A stretch of DNA of 64,000 nucleotides from Phycisphaerales bacterium. Lineage in GTDB: Bacteria; Planctomycetota; Phycisphaerae; Phycisphaerales; UBA1924. Each line of letters begins with the position of its first letter. The stretch's first letter is position 1. Under the pieces are notes generated by a model. The model was not told the origin of the DNA. It worked only from the letters and a program-made list of their open reading frames with translations, and ran no database searches. A program made the translations under genes and the position numbers. The stretch covers positions 62,001 to 126,000 of the forward strand of contig JANQNW010000015.1 in assembly GCA_028279375.1 (NCBI GenBank), read 5' to 3'. This document shows, one piece after another, positions 52,000 to 61,117 of the stretch.

Positions 52000-53880
52000 A
52001 TGCCAAGACTGACACGCCTCCGACAACTGACCACCCTGCCCATCATCGCCGTTGCGCTCGCGCTGCATCCTTCAGCGGGCGCCCAGACGGCGTCGCAGCC
52101 TGCGACCAGCCCCGAGCGGACCGAGACGCCGGCGGTCGTGGTTCCGGAGCGCTTCGACAGCCCGCGCTCCACGATGATGACCTATCTCAGCGCGATGAAG
52201 GCGTACGCCGAGGCGACCTCGAGCAGCCGTCGGAACTCCGCCATCCGCGAGGCCGTCTCCACATTCGATCTCAGCAACGCCGAGAAGGAGGCCTCCGACA
52301 TCGCTGCGGAGAAGCTCCTCCTCATCATCAACCGAATCGGCGAGGTGCATCCCCGGGAACTGCCGAGCAATGCGGCCGCGGCGACGCTCACCTCCTACAC
52401 GTTCTTCCCGCGTCAGCGCGCAAGCGGTCATCACAGACTCACCCAACTCGCCCCGGAAGGCCGCATCGAGATCGTCAAGACGCAGTCTGGCGCCTGGATG
52501 TTCAGCGCCGAGACCCTCGCCAATGTTCCCGAGCTCTATCGCAAGGTCGAAAGCCTTCCGATCGCGCACGGCGTCGAGAGCATCAGGCTCAGCAACGCGC
52601 TGCGCATCCGAAGCCGTATGCCCGACAAGCTCACGGACTATCAGTTCCTCACGCTCGAGTATTGGCAGTGGCTCGGGCTCTTCGTCGTCATCTTCCTCGC
52701 AGTCGTTCTCGACGTCGTCGTTCAGTTCGTGCTGCGCGGGTTCGCGGTCTTCCTGATCAGAAAGCGCGGCGGAGAGGCGCGCAAGAAGACGCTCAAACGA
52801 GCTTCGAGACCATTCGGCCTCTTTATCGCGGCGATATTCGCGCTCTTCGCAATTCGATTCCTCGGCCTGCCGCCGAAGGCGCTCGCGATCCTACTCGCCG
52901 CCGTCCGAGTCGTGCTCATCTCTTCCGGCGTCTGGGCGGCGTTCCGCCTCACTGATCTCGTCGCCGAAGTCGGCGCGCAGCTCGCCGCGCGCAGCGACAC
53001 CAAGCTCGACGACCTGCTCATTCCACTCCTGCGCAAGACGATCAAGATCCTCATCGTCGTCATCGGCCTCATCTACATCGCACAGTCGCTCTACATCAAC
53101 ATCTGGCCGCTGCTCACTGGCCTCGGCATCGGCGGCCTCGCCGTCGCATTCGCCGCGCGTGACACGATCGAGAACTTCTTCGGGTCTCTCACCGTCGTGC
53201 TCGACCGGCCCTTTGAAGTCGGCGACTGGATCGCCGTCAACGACACCGAGGGCACCGTCGAAGAACTCGGCTTCCGATCCACGCGCGTGCGCACGTTCTA
53301 CAACTCGCTCATCACCGTTCCCAACGCCACGCTCGTTCGCGCCTCTGTCGACAACTTCGGCAGAAGGCGCTACCGACGAATCAAGGCGAACCTCAGTCTC
53401 ACTTACCAGACTCCGCCCGAGAAGATCGACGCATTCTGCGAAGGCGTGCGCGAGATCATTCGCCTGCATCCCTATACGCGGAAAGACTATTTCCATGTCT
53501 ACTTCAACAGCTACGGCGACTCCAGCCTCAACGTGCTCCTCTACACCTTCCTTGAAACTCCCGACTGGTCCACCGAACTTCGCGAGAAGCACCGCCTCTA
53601 CTCCGACATCCTCCGCCTCGCCCACGAGCTCGGCGTGAGTTTCGCCTATCCGACACAGACGCTCTTCCTCGAGCGCGAGCAACCAGCCGACGCGCCCCAG
53701 CCGCCCGACAAGGGATTCGAACGAGAGGCGCAGCGCGATGGCGTGCGCGCCGCCGCGAAGATCACGCAGAAGGCCGAATGGCGCGATAAAGTCCCCGCGC
53801 CCGTCGAGATCATCGGCAAGCCCACACTCGAAAAGACACGCGGCTCAGAAGGTGACGCCGGAGGCGAAGGCGGACACTAA
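52000..53880 (+). CDS. MscS-family mechanosensitive channel
   Basis: A 626-aa channel. Signal peptide, then a roughly 190-residue soluble domain (about 40-210), then TM helices: LGLFVVIFLAVVLDVVVQFVL, LFIAAIFALFAIRFL, ILLAAVRVVLISSGVW and IKILIVVIGLIYIAQSLYI. The pore helix is GLGIGGLAVAFAARDTIENFFG, with the alternating Gly/Ala pattern of MscS TM3; the beta domain FEVGDWIAVNDTEGTVEELGFRSTRVRTF follows. It responds to membrane tension and releases solutes on osmotic downshift. Stop overlaps the convergent thioesterase stop by four bases. Confidence 0.93.
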   Translation: MPRLTRLRQLTTLPIIAVALALHPSAGAQTASQPATSPERTETPAVVVPERFDSPRSTMMTYLSAMKAYAEATSSSRRNSAIREAVSTFDLSNAEKEASDIAAEKLLLIINRIGEVHPRELPSNAAAATLTSYTFFPRQRASGHHRLTQLAPEGRIEIVKTQSGAWMFSAETLANVPELYRKVESLPIAHGVESIRLSNALRIRSRMPDKLTDYQFLTLEYWQWLGLFVVIFLAVVLDVVVQFVLRGFAVFLIRKRGGEARKKTLKRASRPFGLFIAAIFALFAIRFLGLPPKALAILLAAVRVVLISSGVWAAFRLTDLVAEVGAQLAARSDTKLDDLLIPLLRKTIKILIVVIGLIYIAQSLYINIWPLLTGLGIGGLAVAFAARDTIENFFGSLTVVLDRPFEVGDWIAVNDTEGTVEELGFRSTRVRTFYNSLITVPNATLVRASVDNFGRRRYRRIKANLSLTYQTPPEKIDAFCEGVREIIRLHPYTRKDYFHVYFNSYGDSSLNVLLYTFLETPDWSTELREKHRLYSDILRLAHELGVSFAYPTQTLFLEREQPADAPQPPDKGFEREAQRDGVRAAAKITQKAEWRDKVPAPVEIIGKPTLEKTRGSEGDAGGEGGH

Positions 53881-54293
53881 GTCGCCGCCGCCCGATTCCG
53901 CTTCTTCTTCCCGCCTGCAGGCGTCAGCCAGTCAGGCAGCGCCCGAGGTCTCCCCTCCGGATCAATGCACGCCAGCGTGCTCGATGCCCGCGCCACTGAC
54001 TCCTCGCTCGAATCGCCGAGACGCACGATTTCATACTCATGATCGATGCGCGCGCGTCCGCCGCCACTGACCCACGTGCGCAGCGTGAGTTCGTCGTCGT
54101 AGCGCGCCGGGAACTGGTAGCGAACCTCGAGCTTCGTCACCGCCAGCAGAATCCCCGCCGCCTCCATCTCCCGATAGCTCACGCCGCTCGGCCGAAGCAG
54201 CTCCGTCCGCCCCATCTCCAGCCATGCGATGTACGACGCGTGATGCGCAACCCCCATCGGATCGCACTCGAGATAGCGCACGCGAATCGTCAT
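53877..54293 (-). CDS. YbgC/4HBT-type acyl-CoA thioesterase
   Basis: A 138-aa hotdog-fold protein: TIRVRYLECDPMGVAHHASYIAWLEMGRTELLR in pieces matches the family core (catalytic Asp in ECDPMG, HH following), SYREMEAAGILLAVTKLEVRYQFPARYDDEL and RIDHEYEIVR. It hydrolyses acyl-CoA thioesters. Start 54293 is preferred; an in-frame ATG at 54353 would add a peptide PLAPPLAKGE encoded by an intergenic hairpin repeat, arguing against it. GGGGG stands just before the ATG. Confidence 0.9.
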   Translation of the reverse strand: MTIRVRYLECDPMGVAHHASYIAWLEMGRTELLRPSGVSYREMEAAGILLAVTKLEVRYQFPARYDDELTLRTWVSGGGRARIDHEYEIVRLGDSSEESVARASSTLACIDPEGRPRALPDWLTPAGGKKKRNRAAAT

Positions 54294-54296
54294 TTC

Positions 54297-54316
54297 CCCC
54301 TTCGCAAGTGGGGGGG
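54297..54316. repeat. G-rich intergenic hairpin, possible degenerate repeat
   Basis: CCCCC followed by TTCGCAAGT and GGGGGGG, upstream of the thioesterase. Similar CCCC-N-GGGG hairpins occur at 7351-7377 and 20454-20467 in other gaps. They may be remnants of one small dispersed repeat family, but the copies are too diverged to be sure. Confidence 0.35.
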
Positions 54317-54554
54317 CCAGCGGGATGAGACCATTCGGACTTCGATCAGGCATACGCCGAATATAGCCCCCGGCACGGCCTCCAACCCCCTCAGGAGGCC
54401 CCCAGGGGCCATCCAGCCCACCGCTCACCCCGAATTCACTGAATCCGATGCAGCCACCCGCCGACCTTCCTCGAATACTTAGGGGCCGGGCAGGGTCCCG
54501 GGCGGCAGCCACTTCTGCGGGGGCCGCCCACCCGTCCGGCATTGAGGGTTGAAG

Positions 54555-55460
54555 ATGAGCATCGACGCCGGCGCCTATTGGTTCGGAGCACAGATCGTCG
54601 CGGGAATCCTCGCGTACGTCCTCGGCGTCTCCGCAGCGCGACATTCGCGCTCCGCCGCCGAACTCATCCTCGCGCTCACGGTCGTCTGTGTCTTCCTCTG
54701 GGCAGGACGAAACTTCATCCAGGATGTGCTCGTCAGGCTCTTCCCCGTCGATCTCATGATCTACGTGGAGTCCACGATCATCATCGTGCCCTTCCTCCTC
54801 ATGGCCGGCTCCATCGGCGCGCTCCTCGACGACAGGCGCTCGCGCACCTACGGCCCCGTCCTCGCCATCTTCGCCTTCTCCTACCTCGGCATGAATGGCG
54901 CCTGGATGCTCACGCCACCCGTCACGCTCGCCAAGTCCAACATGAGCGTCACCGAAGCCGGCGTCGTGCGCCAGTCGCGCGAAGACACCTGCGTCGCCGC
55001 AGCGCTCGCCACCGCGCTCCGAGCCCCGGGCGTCAACATCCTCACGTCAGAATCCGAGATGGCTGAACTCGCGCAGGTGCGCCAGGGCCGCGGCGCCACA
55101 ATGCTCCGCGCCTTCCACGCCGCCCGCGCCAAGCTCCTCGGCTCCGAACTCGACGCCGAACTCCTCTCTCTCAGCGCCCGCCAGGTCGCCGATATCGCAA
55201 GCTACGACCGCCCCGTCCTCGTGACGCTCCGGTCGAATCTCGCGCGCACGCACATGGTCGCCATCTGCGGACGCACGCCCCGAGGCCAGATCATCGTCGC
55301 CGATCCCTGGGTCGAGTCCTACACGCCCCTCGTCGGATCGGTGGACTCCTCCGGCATCTATCTCATGACGCGCGACGAGTTCGCCACGACCTACAACGGC
55401 CTTGCCATCGTCTTCGTCGATCGCGCGAGATTGCAATACCCGAGCCGCAACGCGCTCTGA
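54555..55460 (+). CDS. Membrane protein with C39-like peptidase domain
   Basis: A 301-aa protein. The N-terminal 120 residues hold four likely membrane helices (FGAQIVAGILAYVLGVSA, LILALTVVCVFLWAG, IIIVPFLLMAGSIGAL, VLAIFAFSYLGMNGAWML). The C-terminal part (about 140-290) resembles the C39 cysteine peptidase domain: VRQSREDTCVAAALATALR (Cys nucleophile), ARTHMVAICG (His) and IIVADPW (Asp). C39 domains usually sit on ABC exporters and cut double-glycine leaders, but no ATPase is fused or adjacent. ATG 54555 has GAGGG 7 bases upstream. Confidence 0.8.
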   Translation: MSIDAGAYWFGAQIVAGILAYVLGVSAARHSRSAAELILALTVVCVFLWAGRNFIQDVLVRLFPVDLMIYVESTIIIVPFLLMAGSIGALLDDRRSRTYGPVLAIFAFSYLGMNGAWMLTPPVTLAKSNMSVTEAGVVRQSREDTCVAAALATALRAPGVNILTSESEMAELAQVRQGRGATMLRAFHAARAKLLGSELDAELLSLSARQVADIASYDRPVLVTLRSNLARTHMVAICGRTPRGQIIVADPWVESYTPLVGSVDSSGIYLMTRDEFATTYNGLAIVFVDRARLQYPSRNAL

Positions 55461-55465
55461 AGAGA

Positions 55466-56026
55466 TCACTCGATCTCCACGCGCGTCACATTCGCCCCAA
55501 TCCCATCCCGCTCGACGAACGTCTCGCGAAACGTATTGATCGCGCTGCGCGCCGCCGCACGCAAATGCACTGTGGGAGTCTCGACAGTCCCCTCCAGGCG
55601 CATCCCCATGTCGCCGAATGTCGAGAGCTCGCGGATCTCATCCGGCGTGATCGCATACGACCCGATGTGCACCGCCTCCAGGTTCCCCGCGCGACGGCGC
55701 ACCAACGACACCGAAGCCGCCCCCTCCAGCCGAAGCGTCCGCTCGCCGTCATCGAACTCGATCGCCGGAAACCGCGCCCGCTGATCGAGCACGATCGAGA
55801 TCCACACCAGATATCCCGTCACCTGCGCATGCTGCTTGTTCCGAATCAGCTTCACGGCGCTCACCGCGCCATACTGCTTCATGATCGGAACCTCGTCGGT
55901 CCGCGAGCCGCGCCGCTCATCGATATGCGTGTAGGTCCGCCCCACGAATCGCGACGCCTGGCAGCCCGCCACAAGCGCGCAGAGAATCCCCGCGATCACA
56001 ATCGCGCGCTGTCGTCGCGTCCTCAT
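55466..56026 (-). CDS. Lipoprotein of unknown function, paired with a beta-barrel gene
   Basis: A 186-aa lipoprotein: signal IVIAGILCALVAGC with lipobox VAGC (about 19-22). ATG 56026 has GGGAGG at 7 bases. The mature chain has no recognised motif; the C-terminal half shows alternating beta-like segments (TVETPTVHLRAAARSAINTF). It lies 23 bases downstream of the outer-membrane barrel gene on the same strand, so the two are probably cotranscribed and may function together. Confidence 0.75.
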   Translation of the reverse strand: MRTRRQRAIVIAGILCALVAGCQASRFVGRTYTHIDERRGSRTDEVPIMKQYGAVSAVKLIRNKQHAQVTGYLVWISIVLDQRARFPAIEFDDGERTLRLEGAASVSLVRRRAGNLEAVHIGSYAITPDEIRELSTFGDMGMRLEGTVETPTVHLRAAARSAINTFRETFVERDGIGANVTRVEIE

Positions 56027-56049
56027 GTGTCTGCCTCCCGGCGCCGGCG

Positions 56050-56931
56050 CTAGAACCGAATCACCAGCGACCAGTACAACCCCGCCAGCGCGCCGTCGAA
56101 CTCGAGCCGGTCGTTCGACGAGCCATCCTCGAGATCCATATAGAGAAACCGGTAACCCATCTGCGTGCCGATATTCTCGGTGATGTGCCACTGGAAGCCG
56201 ACGAGAATGTCGAGAGCCGCCGCCGACGTGTCGCTGTACTCCATGTAGCCGAAGTTGATGTCCACGTCGATCGTGAAGTCGTCGTACATGTCGATCGACA
56301 GCTTGGATCCGATCATCGGATGCCAGAAGAACTGGTCATCAGACTGTGAGTCTCCGCCGAGGATGTCGATGTCCAGCTCATAATCGAACACGCGCGCCCC
56401 GAGCCCGAGATCAAGCGACAACGCCACGCCCGAGTCCATGTGCTCGGCGTCGAACGACCGCCGCCAGATCCGCTTCGCCACCACGAGCTGCGCGCTGAAG
56501 AGATCGAACTCGCTGTTGACGCGTTCATCCTCCGCGATTGAAAGCTCGCCGATGTTGATGGCCCGCCGCGCCCGGTGCGTCGTGTCGTTCTCGAACCCGA
56601 ACCCGCTCGCGCGCACCTGCCACGCATCGCTTCGATACGTCACCTCGACGAACGGCGCAAGCTGCGGCTCATCAATATTCAGATCCTCGACATCAACCTT
56701 CGACCCCGACCCCGGCAGACTCACATCGCCCTGCAGCGCCGGACGCCACAGCATCGGCTCCACCTGCAGCGTGTACTCTGGCGGCTCCCACGCGAGCACC
56801 GTCTCTTCATCGAGTGAATACTGATCGCCCTCGGCGTCCGGTGACGAATCGCTCTGCGCCAGGCAGCTGCCGCCGCCCACCAGGCACGCCAGACCGAACG
56901 CAACTACGAAAGACCTATCCTTCCCTCGCAT
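56050..56931 (-). CDS. Probable outer-membrane beta-barrel protein
   Basis: A 293-aa protein with signal peptide SFVVAFGLACLVGGGSCLA. After an acidic N-terminal stretch, alternating polar/hydrophobic beta strands continue to the end (e.g. APFVEVTYRSDAWQVRASGFGF, FTIDVDINFGYMEYS, NIGTQMGYRFLYMDL), and the last residue is an aromatic Phe (LVIRF), the usual C-terminal signature recognised by the barrel-assembly machinery. Length suits a barrel of roughly 12 strands. Pore or substrate unknown. Confidence 0.75.
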   Translation of the reverse strand: MRGKDRSFVVAFGLACLVGGGSCLAQSDSSPDAEGDQYSLDEETVLAWEPPEYTLQVEPMLWRPALQGDVSLPGSGSKVDVEDLNIDEPQLAPFVEVTYRSDAWQVRASGFGFENDTTHRARRAINIGELSIAEDERVNSEFDLFSAQLVVAKRIWRRSFDAEHMDSGVALSLDLGLGARVFDYELDIDILGGDSQSDDQFFWHPMIGSKLSIDMYDDFTIDVDINFGYMEYSDTSAAALDILVGFQWHITENIGTQMGYRFLYMDLEDGSSNDRLEFDGALAGLYWSLVIRF

Positions 56932-56996
56932 GGAGTCCTCTCTTTGGGCCGAAGATCAGACTAACCGATTCTCGAGTGACTCCCGATCGCAGACCA

Positions 56997-57452
56997 ATGT
57001 TCGAACCCGGCGAAGACAACCTGATCGAACTCGCCCCCGGCGTGCGCGTCGAACCCGATGCGCTCCGCTTCTCGTTCACGCGCGCCACCGGCCCCGGCGG
57101 CCAGAACGTCAACAAGCGCTCCACACGCGTCGAACTCCGCGTCCACCTCGATGACATCCCCCTGACTGCCCCCCAGCTCGCGCGTCTTCGCACCCTCGCC
57201 GGAAGCAAGATCCTCCCCGCAGTCGAAGGACGCCCCGAGTCCATCAACCTCGCCTCCGAGGTCCACCGAACCCAGCTCCGCAATCGCACCGACTGCCTCC
57301 AGCGACTCCGCGAGCTGCTCATCCAGGCCCAGGCCATCCCCAAGACCCGCCGGAAGACCCGCCCCAGCCGCGGCGCCCGCGAACGCCGCCTCAAGGACAA
57401 ACGCGAGAAGTCCGAACGCAAACAGCGCCGCCAGCGCCCCGACCAGGACTGA
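56997..57452 (+). CDS. arfB: Alternative ribosome-rescue factor ArfB (YaeJ/ICT1 type)
   Basis: A 151-aa peptidyl-tRNA hydrolase of the release-factor type: the GGQ catalytic motif sits in TGPGGQNVNKRSTRVELR (about 33-50), and a basic C-terminal tail (RKTRPSRGARERRLKDKREK) corresponds to the segment that enters the empty mRNA channel of stalled ribosomes. No codon-recognition domain is present, as expected for ArfB. ATG 56997 fits the family start, though its ribosome-binding site is weak. Divergent from the barrel gene. Confidence 0.92.
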   Translation: MFEPGEDNLIELAPGVRVEPDALRFSFTRATGPGGQNVNKRSTRVELRVHLDDIPLTAPQLARLRTLAGSKILPAVEGRPESINLASEVHRTQLRNRTDCLQRLRELLIQAQAIPKTRRKTRPSRGARERRLKDKREKSERKQRRQRPDQD

Positions 57453-57607
57453 TCCCGACTGCCGATTTGGCGCCTTCCGAGCCCCTCCCGGCCCCCGCTG
57501 GCAGCAACCCCTTCCGGGCCCTGCCGCTAAAGCCTTGAAAATCAAGCGCTTACGCCCATTCCCCCGGGCCCTGATCCGGCGCCAACCTTGCACTTCCTTT
57601 GGCACGC

Positions 57608-58132
57608 ATGGTTCTCGCGCGTCACACCCCGGATCATTCCGATCCCACCGCCCACGTCGGCGGAGGGCAGGGGGGCGACGCGCGCCTCAATGTCCTCCTC
57701 TCCTACGGCGGCTGGCGCGAGAACTCCTGGGCCGACTCCCTTCCCCGACTCCTCACCCCCCTCGGCGTCCGCACCCTCCGCGCCGACTCCGGCGCCCAGG
57801 CCGCCGACCTCCTCCGCAAGACCCCCGACATCCACGTCGCCGTCGTCGATCTTCGCGTTCCCATGAACCCGCGCACCACCGACACCCAGGTCCCCGGCGA
57901 AGAGGAGGGGGGCTGCCGACTCCTCGAGATGCTCGGCCGCCTCACCACCAACCCGCCCACCATCGTCGTCAAGCCCTCGCGCTCATCGCGCGATGACCAG
58001 CGCGACCTCTGCCGCGCGCTCAACCTCGGCGCCTTCGCAGTGCTCGATCGACCCGTCGACCTCGAGCTCCTCCTTGAGACCTTCCGTCGCCTCCTCAAGA
58101 GGCATTACGCAAACCAATGGCCGGCCGGCTGA
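57608..58132 (+). CDS. Receiver-like protein with incomplete phosphorylation site
   Basis: A 174-aa protein whose core (about 30-165) resembles a response-regulator receiver: LLSYGG replaces the usual acidic pair, VAVVDLRVPM retains an Asp at the phosphorylation position, and ALNLGAFAVLDRPVDLELLLETFRRLL resembles the receiver end, where AFAVLDRP stands in the place of AxxYLxKP, with Asp-Arg in place of the conserved Lys-Pro. Also VKPSRSSRDDQRDL. No output domain. A pseudo-receiver is likely. The start is uncertain: ATG 57608 or TTG 57599, with no clear ribosome-binding site. Confidence 0.65.
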   Translation: MVLARHTPDHSDPTAHVGGGQGGDARLNVLLSYGGWRENSWADSLPRLLTPLGVRTLRADSGAQAADLLRKTPDIHVAVVDLRVPMNPRTTDTQVPGEEEGGCRLLEMLGRLTTNPPTIVVKPSRSSRDDQRDLCRALNLGAFAVLDRPVDLELLLETFRRLLKRHYANQWPAG

Positions 58133-58204
58133 ACGGCTCGCCGGATCACTTTCGTCTTTCACGAGACACAACGATTCCGACCTTCGGAATGGAGAAGACT
58201 GAAC

Positions 58205-58522
58205 ATGGCCGCAACCAAGAGCAAGACAAAGATCACCTTCCGCCCGCTCGGCGACAACGTTCTCATCCGCCGCGATGAGGCCGATGACCGCACCGACGCC
58301 GGCATCTTCCTCCCCGAGTCTTCGAAGGACAAGCCCAAGTCCGGCGTCGTCGAGGCCGTCGGCGAAGGCCGCGTCAACACCGACACCGGCGAGCGCATCC
58401 CCCTCACCGTCAAGAAGGGCGACCGCGTGATCTTCACCTCCTACGCCGGCAGCGAAGTCAAGCTCGAGGACGAGGAGCTCCTCATCATGGGTGAGTCCGA
58501 GATCCTCGCGATCTTCGACTGA
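58205..58522 (+). CDS. groES: Co-chaperonin GroES
   Basis: A 105-aa Cpn10. FRPLGDNVLIRRDEAD at the start, SGVVEAVGEGRVNTDTG in the middle and VKKGDRVIFTSYAGSEV, LLIMGESEILAIF at the end are all conserved. The mobile loop (AGIFLPESSKDKP) that contacts GroEL is present. ATG 58205 has GGAGAAG at about 8 bases. No CIRCE element (TTAGCACTC and its inverse) is seen upstream; a short TTCCG/CGGAA hairpin lies at 58175-58189. Confidence 0.97.
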   Translation: MAATKSKTKITFRPLGDNVLIRRDEADDRTDAGIFLPESSKDKPKSGVVEAVGEGRVNTDTGERIPLTVKKGDRVIFTSYAGSEVKLEDEELLIMGESEILAIFD

Positions 58523-58543
58523 TCAAACGAGACGAAACACTCC

Positions 58544-58747
58544 ATGACCTCCGACCAACTCAGAACGGCGCTTGGTGAACTCAACGGCGAACGCGACGCC
58601 GTCTTCCTCTTCGAAGGCTCGCACGAATGCCGAGTCCCAAACGCCATGCTCATCCCCGATGAGCCCGACCACCTCATCAAGGTCTCCGACGGCAAGCATG
58701 TCTACATCATCGACGCCGCCAGAGTCGCCTGGATCAAGATCGGCTGA
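58544..58747 (+). CDS. 67-aa ORF between groES and groEL
   Basis: A short protein starting 21 bases after groES. It is soluble, acidic at the start ([23 protein letters not shown]) and beta-like afterwards ([21 protein letters not shown]). No family recognised. It lies on the same strand inside an otherwise standard groESL arrangement, with a gap of 62 bases to groEL. Codon usage matches its neighbours (G or C at most third positions), supporting real coding. Confidence 0.75.
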   Translation: MTSDQLRTALGELNGERDAVFLFEGSHECRVPNAMLIPDEPDHLIKVSDGKHVYIIDAARVAWIKIG

Positions 58748-58809
58748 TCACACCAACACCAACCGCGTCACTACCGACGCGCACAACTGACTGAAGGAAA
58801 CAGACAACC

Positions 58810-60438
<1,629 letters not shown>

Positions 60439-60480
60439 GCCAGCGACCACTCGCTGACGACAACGAGTTCAATCTCAACG

Positions 60481-60507
60481 GCCCCGCCACTCCGGCGGGG
60501 CTGTTTT
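60481..60507 (+). terminator. Rho-independent terminator after groEL
   Basis: GCCCCGCC (60481-60488) and GGCGGGGC (60494-60501) pair perfectly around ACTCC; TGTTTT follows. It ends the groES-ORF-groEL unit, 42 bases after the groEL stop. Confidence 0.9.
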
Positions 60508-60543
60508 CATTTCCTAGATCAGAGGGAGTGTGTCCGAAGCGGA

Positions 60544-61035
60544 CTAATCTCGCATGCCGAGTTCTTCTGCTCGCTGTTGTAGATCATCGGCAAGCCTCTG
60601 GAAAGTCTCCTCGATCTCTCGAAGGTCAGGATGGAAAGCACTCGAGAAAAAACCGCCGTCAGGGTCAGAGAGCGCTGACGGTGGGACGAGCACTTCGAGC
60701 TGAGTGGGAGTGAGTACGAAATCTGGCGAGAGATCCTTCTCGTCGAAATACTCCAGGTACGGCTCAAAGATATCTCGAATGCTCTGCCAGAACTCTCTGC
60801 TCTCCCTCGCGCGCCACCGCTTGCCTCGCACGACGTGATCGCCGCACTTGCCGACACTCTTCGTCCAGAGGAGGGTTTCGACGCCGCCGAGCAGATATCC
60901 CGGCGGGTAGAGGCCGCTATAGATGAAGAGCAGTTCCCCACGATCCGCGAACTCAACGCCGAAGAACGCATCCGAACAATCGTCCCCGCGCAGATTGAAC
61001 TTCTGCGGCTCGTACTTGCTCTCAGTCCTGGGCAT
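60544..61035 (-). CDS. Hypothetical protein
   Basis: A 163-aa soluble protein with no signal peptide and lower GC than groEL. It has TESKYEPQKFNLRGDDCSDAFF at the start, ELLFIYSGLYPPGYLLGG and REFWQSIRDIFEPYLEYFDEKDLS in the middle, and a helical end (REIEETFQRLADDLQQRAEELG). No family recognised. The ATG at 61035 has only TAGGCT eight bases upstream and no ribosome-binding site, so it may be leaderless. Lies between the groEL terminator and a repeat element, oriented against groEL. Confidence 0.65.
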   Translation of the reverse strand: MPRTESKYEPQKFNLRGDDCSDAFFGVEFADRGELLFIYSGLYPPGYLLGGVETLLWTKSVGKCGDHVVRGKRWRARESREFWQSIRDIFEPYLEYFDEKDLSPDFVLTPTQLEVLVPPSALSDPDGGFFSSAFHPDLREIEETFQRLADDLQQRAEELGMRD

Positions 61036-61067
61036 CAGTAGTCAGCCTACCGAGAATCCGATTCTCC

Positions 61068-61108
61068 CCAGCCCAGGGTTGCAGGGGGCGGCGCCTGAGC
61101 CCCCTGCA
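61068..61108. repeat. 41-bp hairpin repeat, copy 1
   Basis: Identical over 41 bases to the copy at 62416-62456, in the same orientation. Its core is a hairpin: GCAGGGGGC (61081-61089) and GCCCCCTGC (61099-61107) around a 9-base loop. It lies between the hypothetical gene at 60544-61035 and the lipoprotein gene ending at 61118. It looks like a REP-type palindromic element. Confidence 0.8.
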
Positions 61109-61117
61109 TCAGCGACA

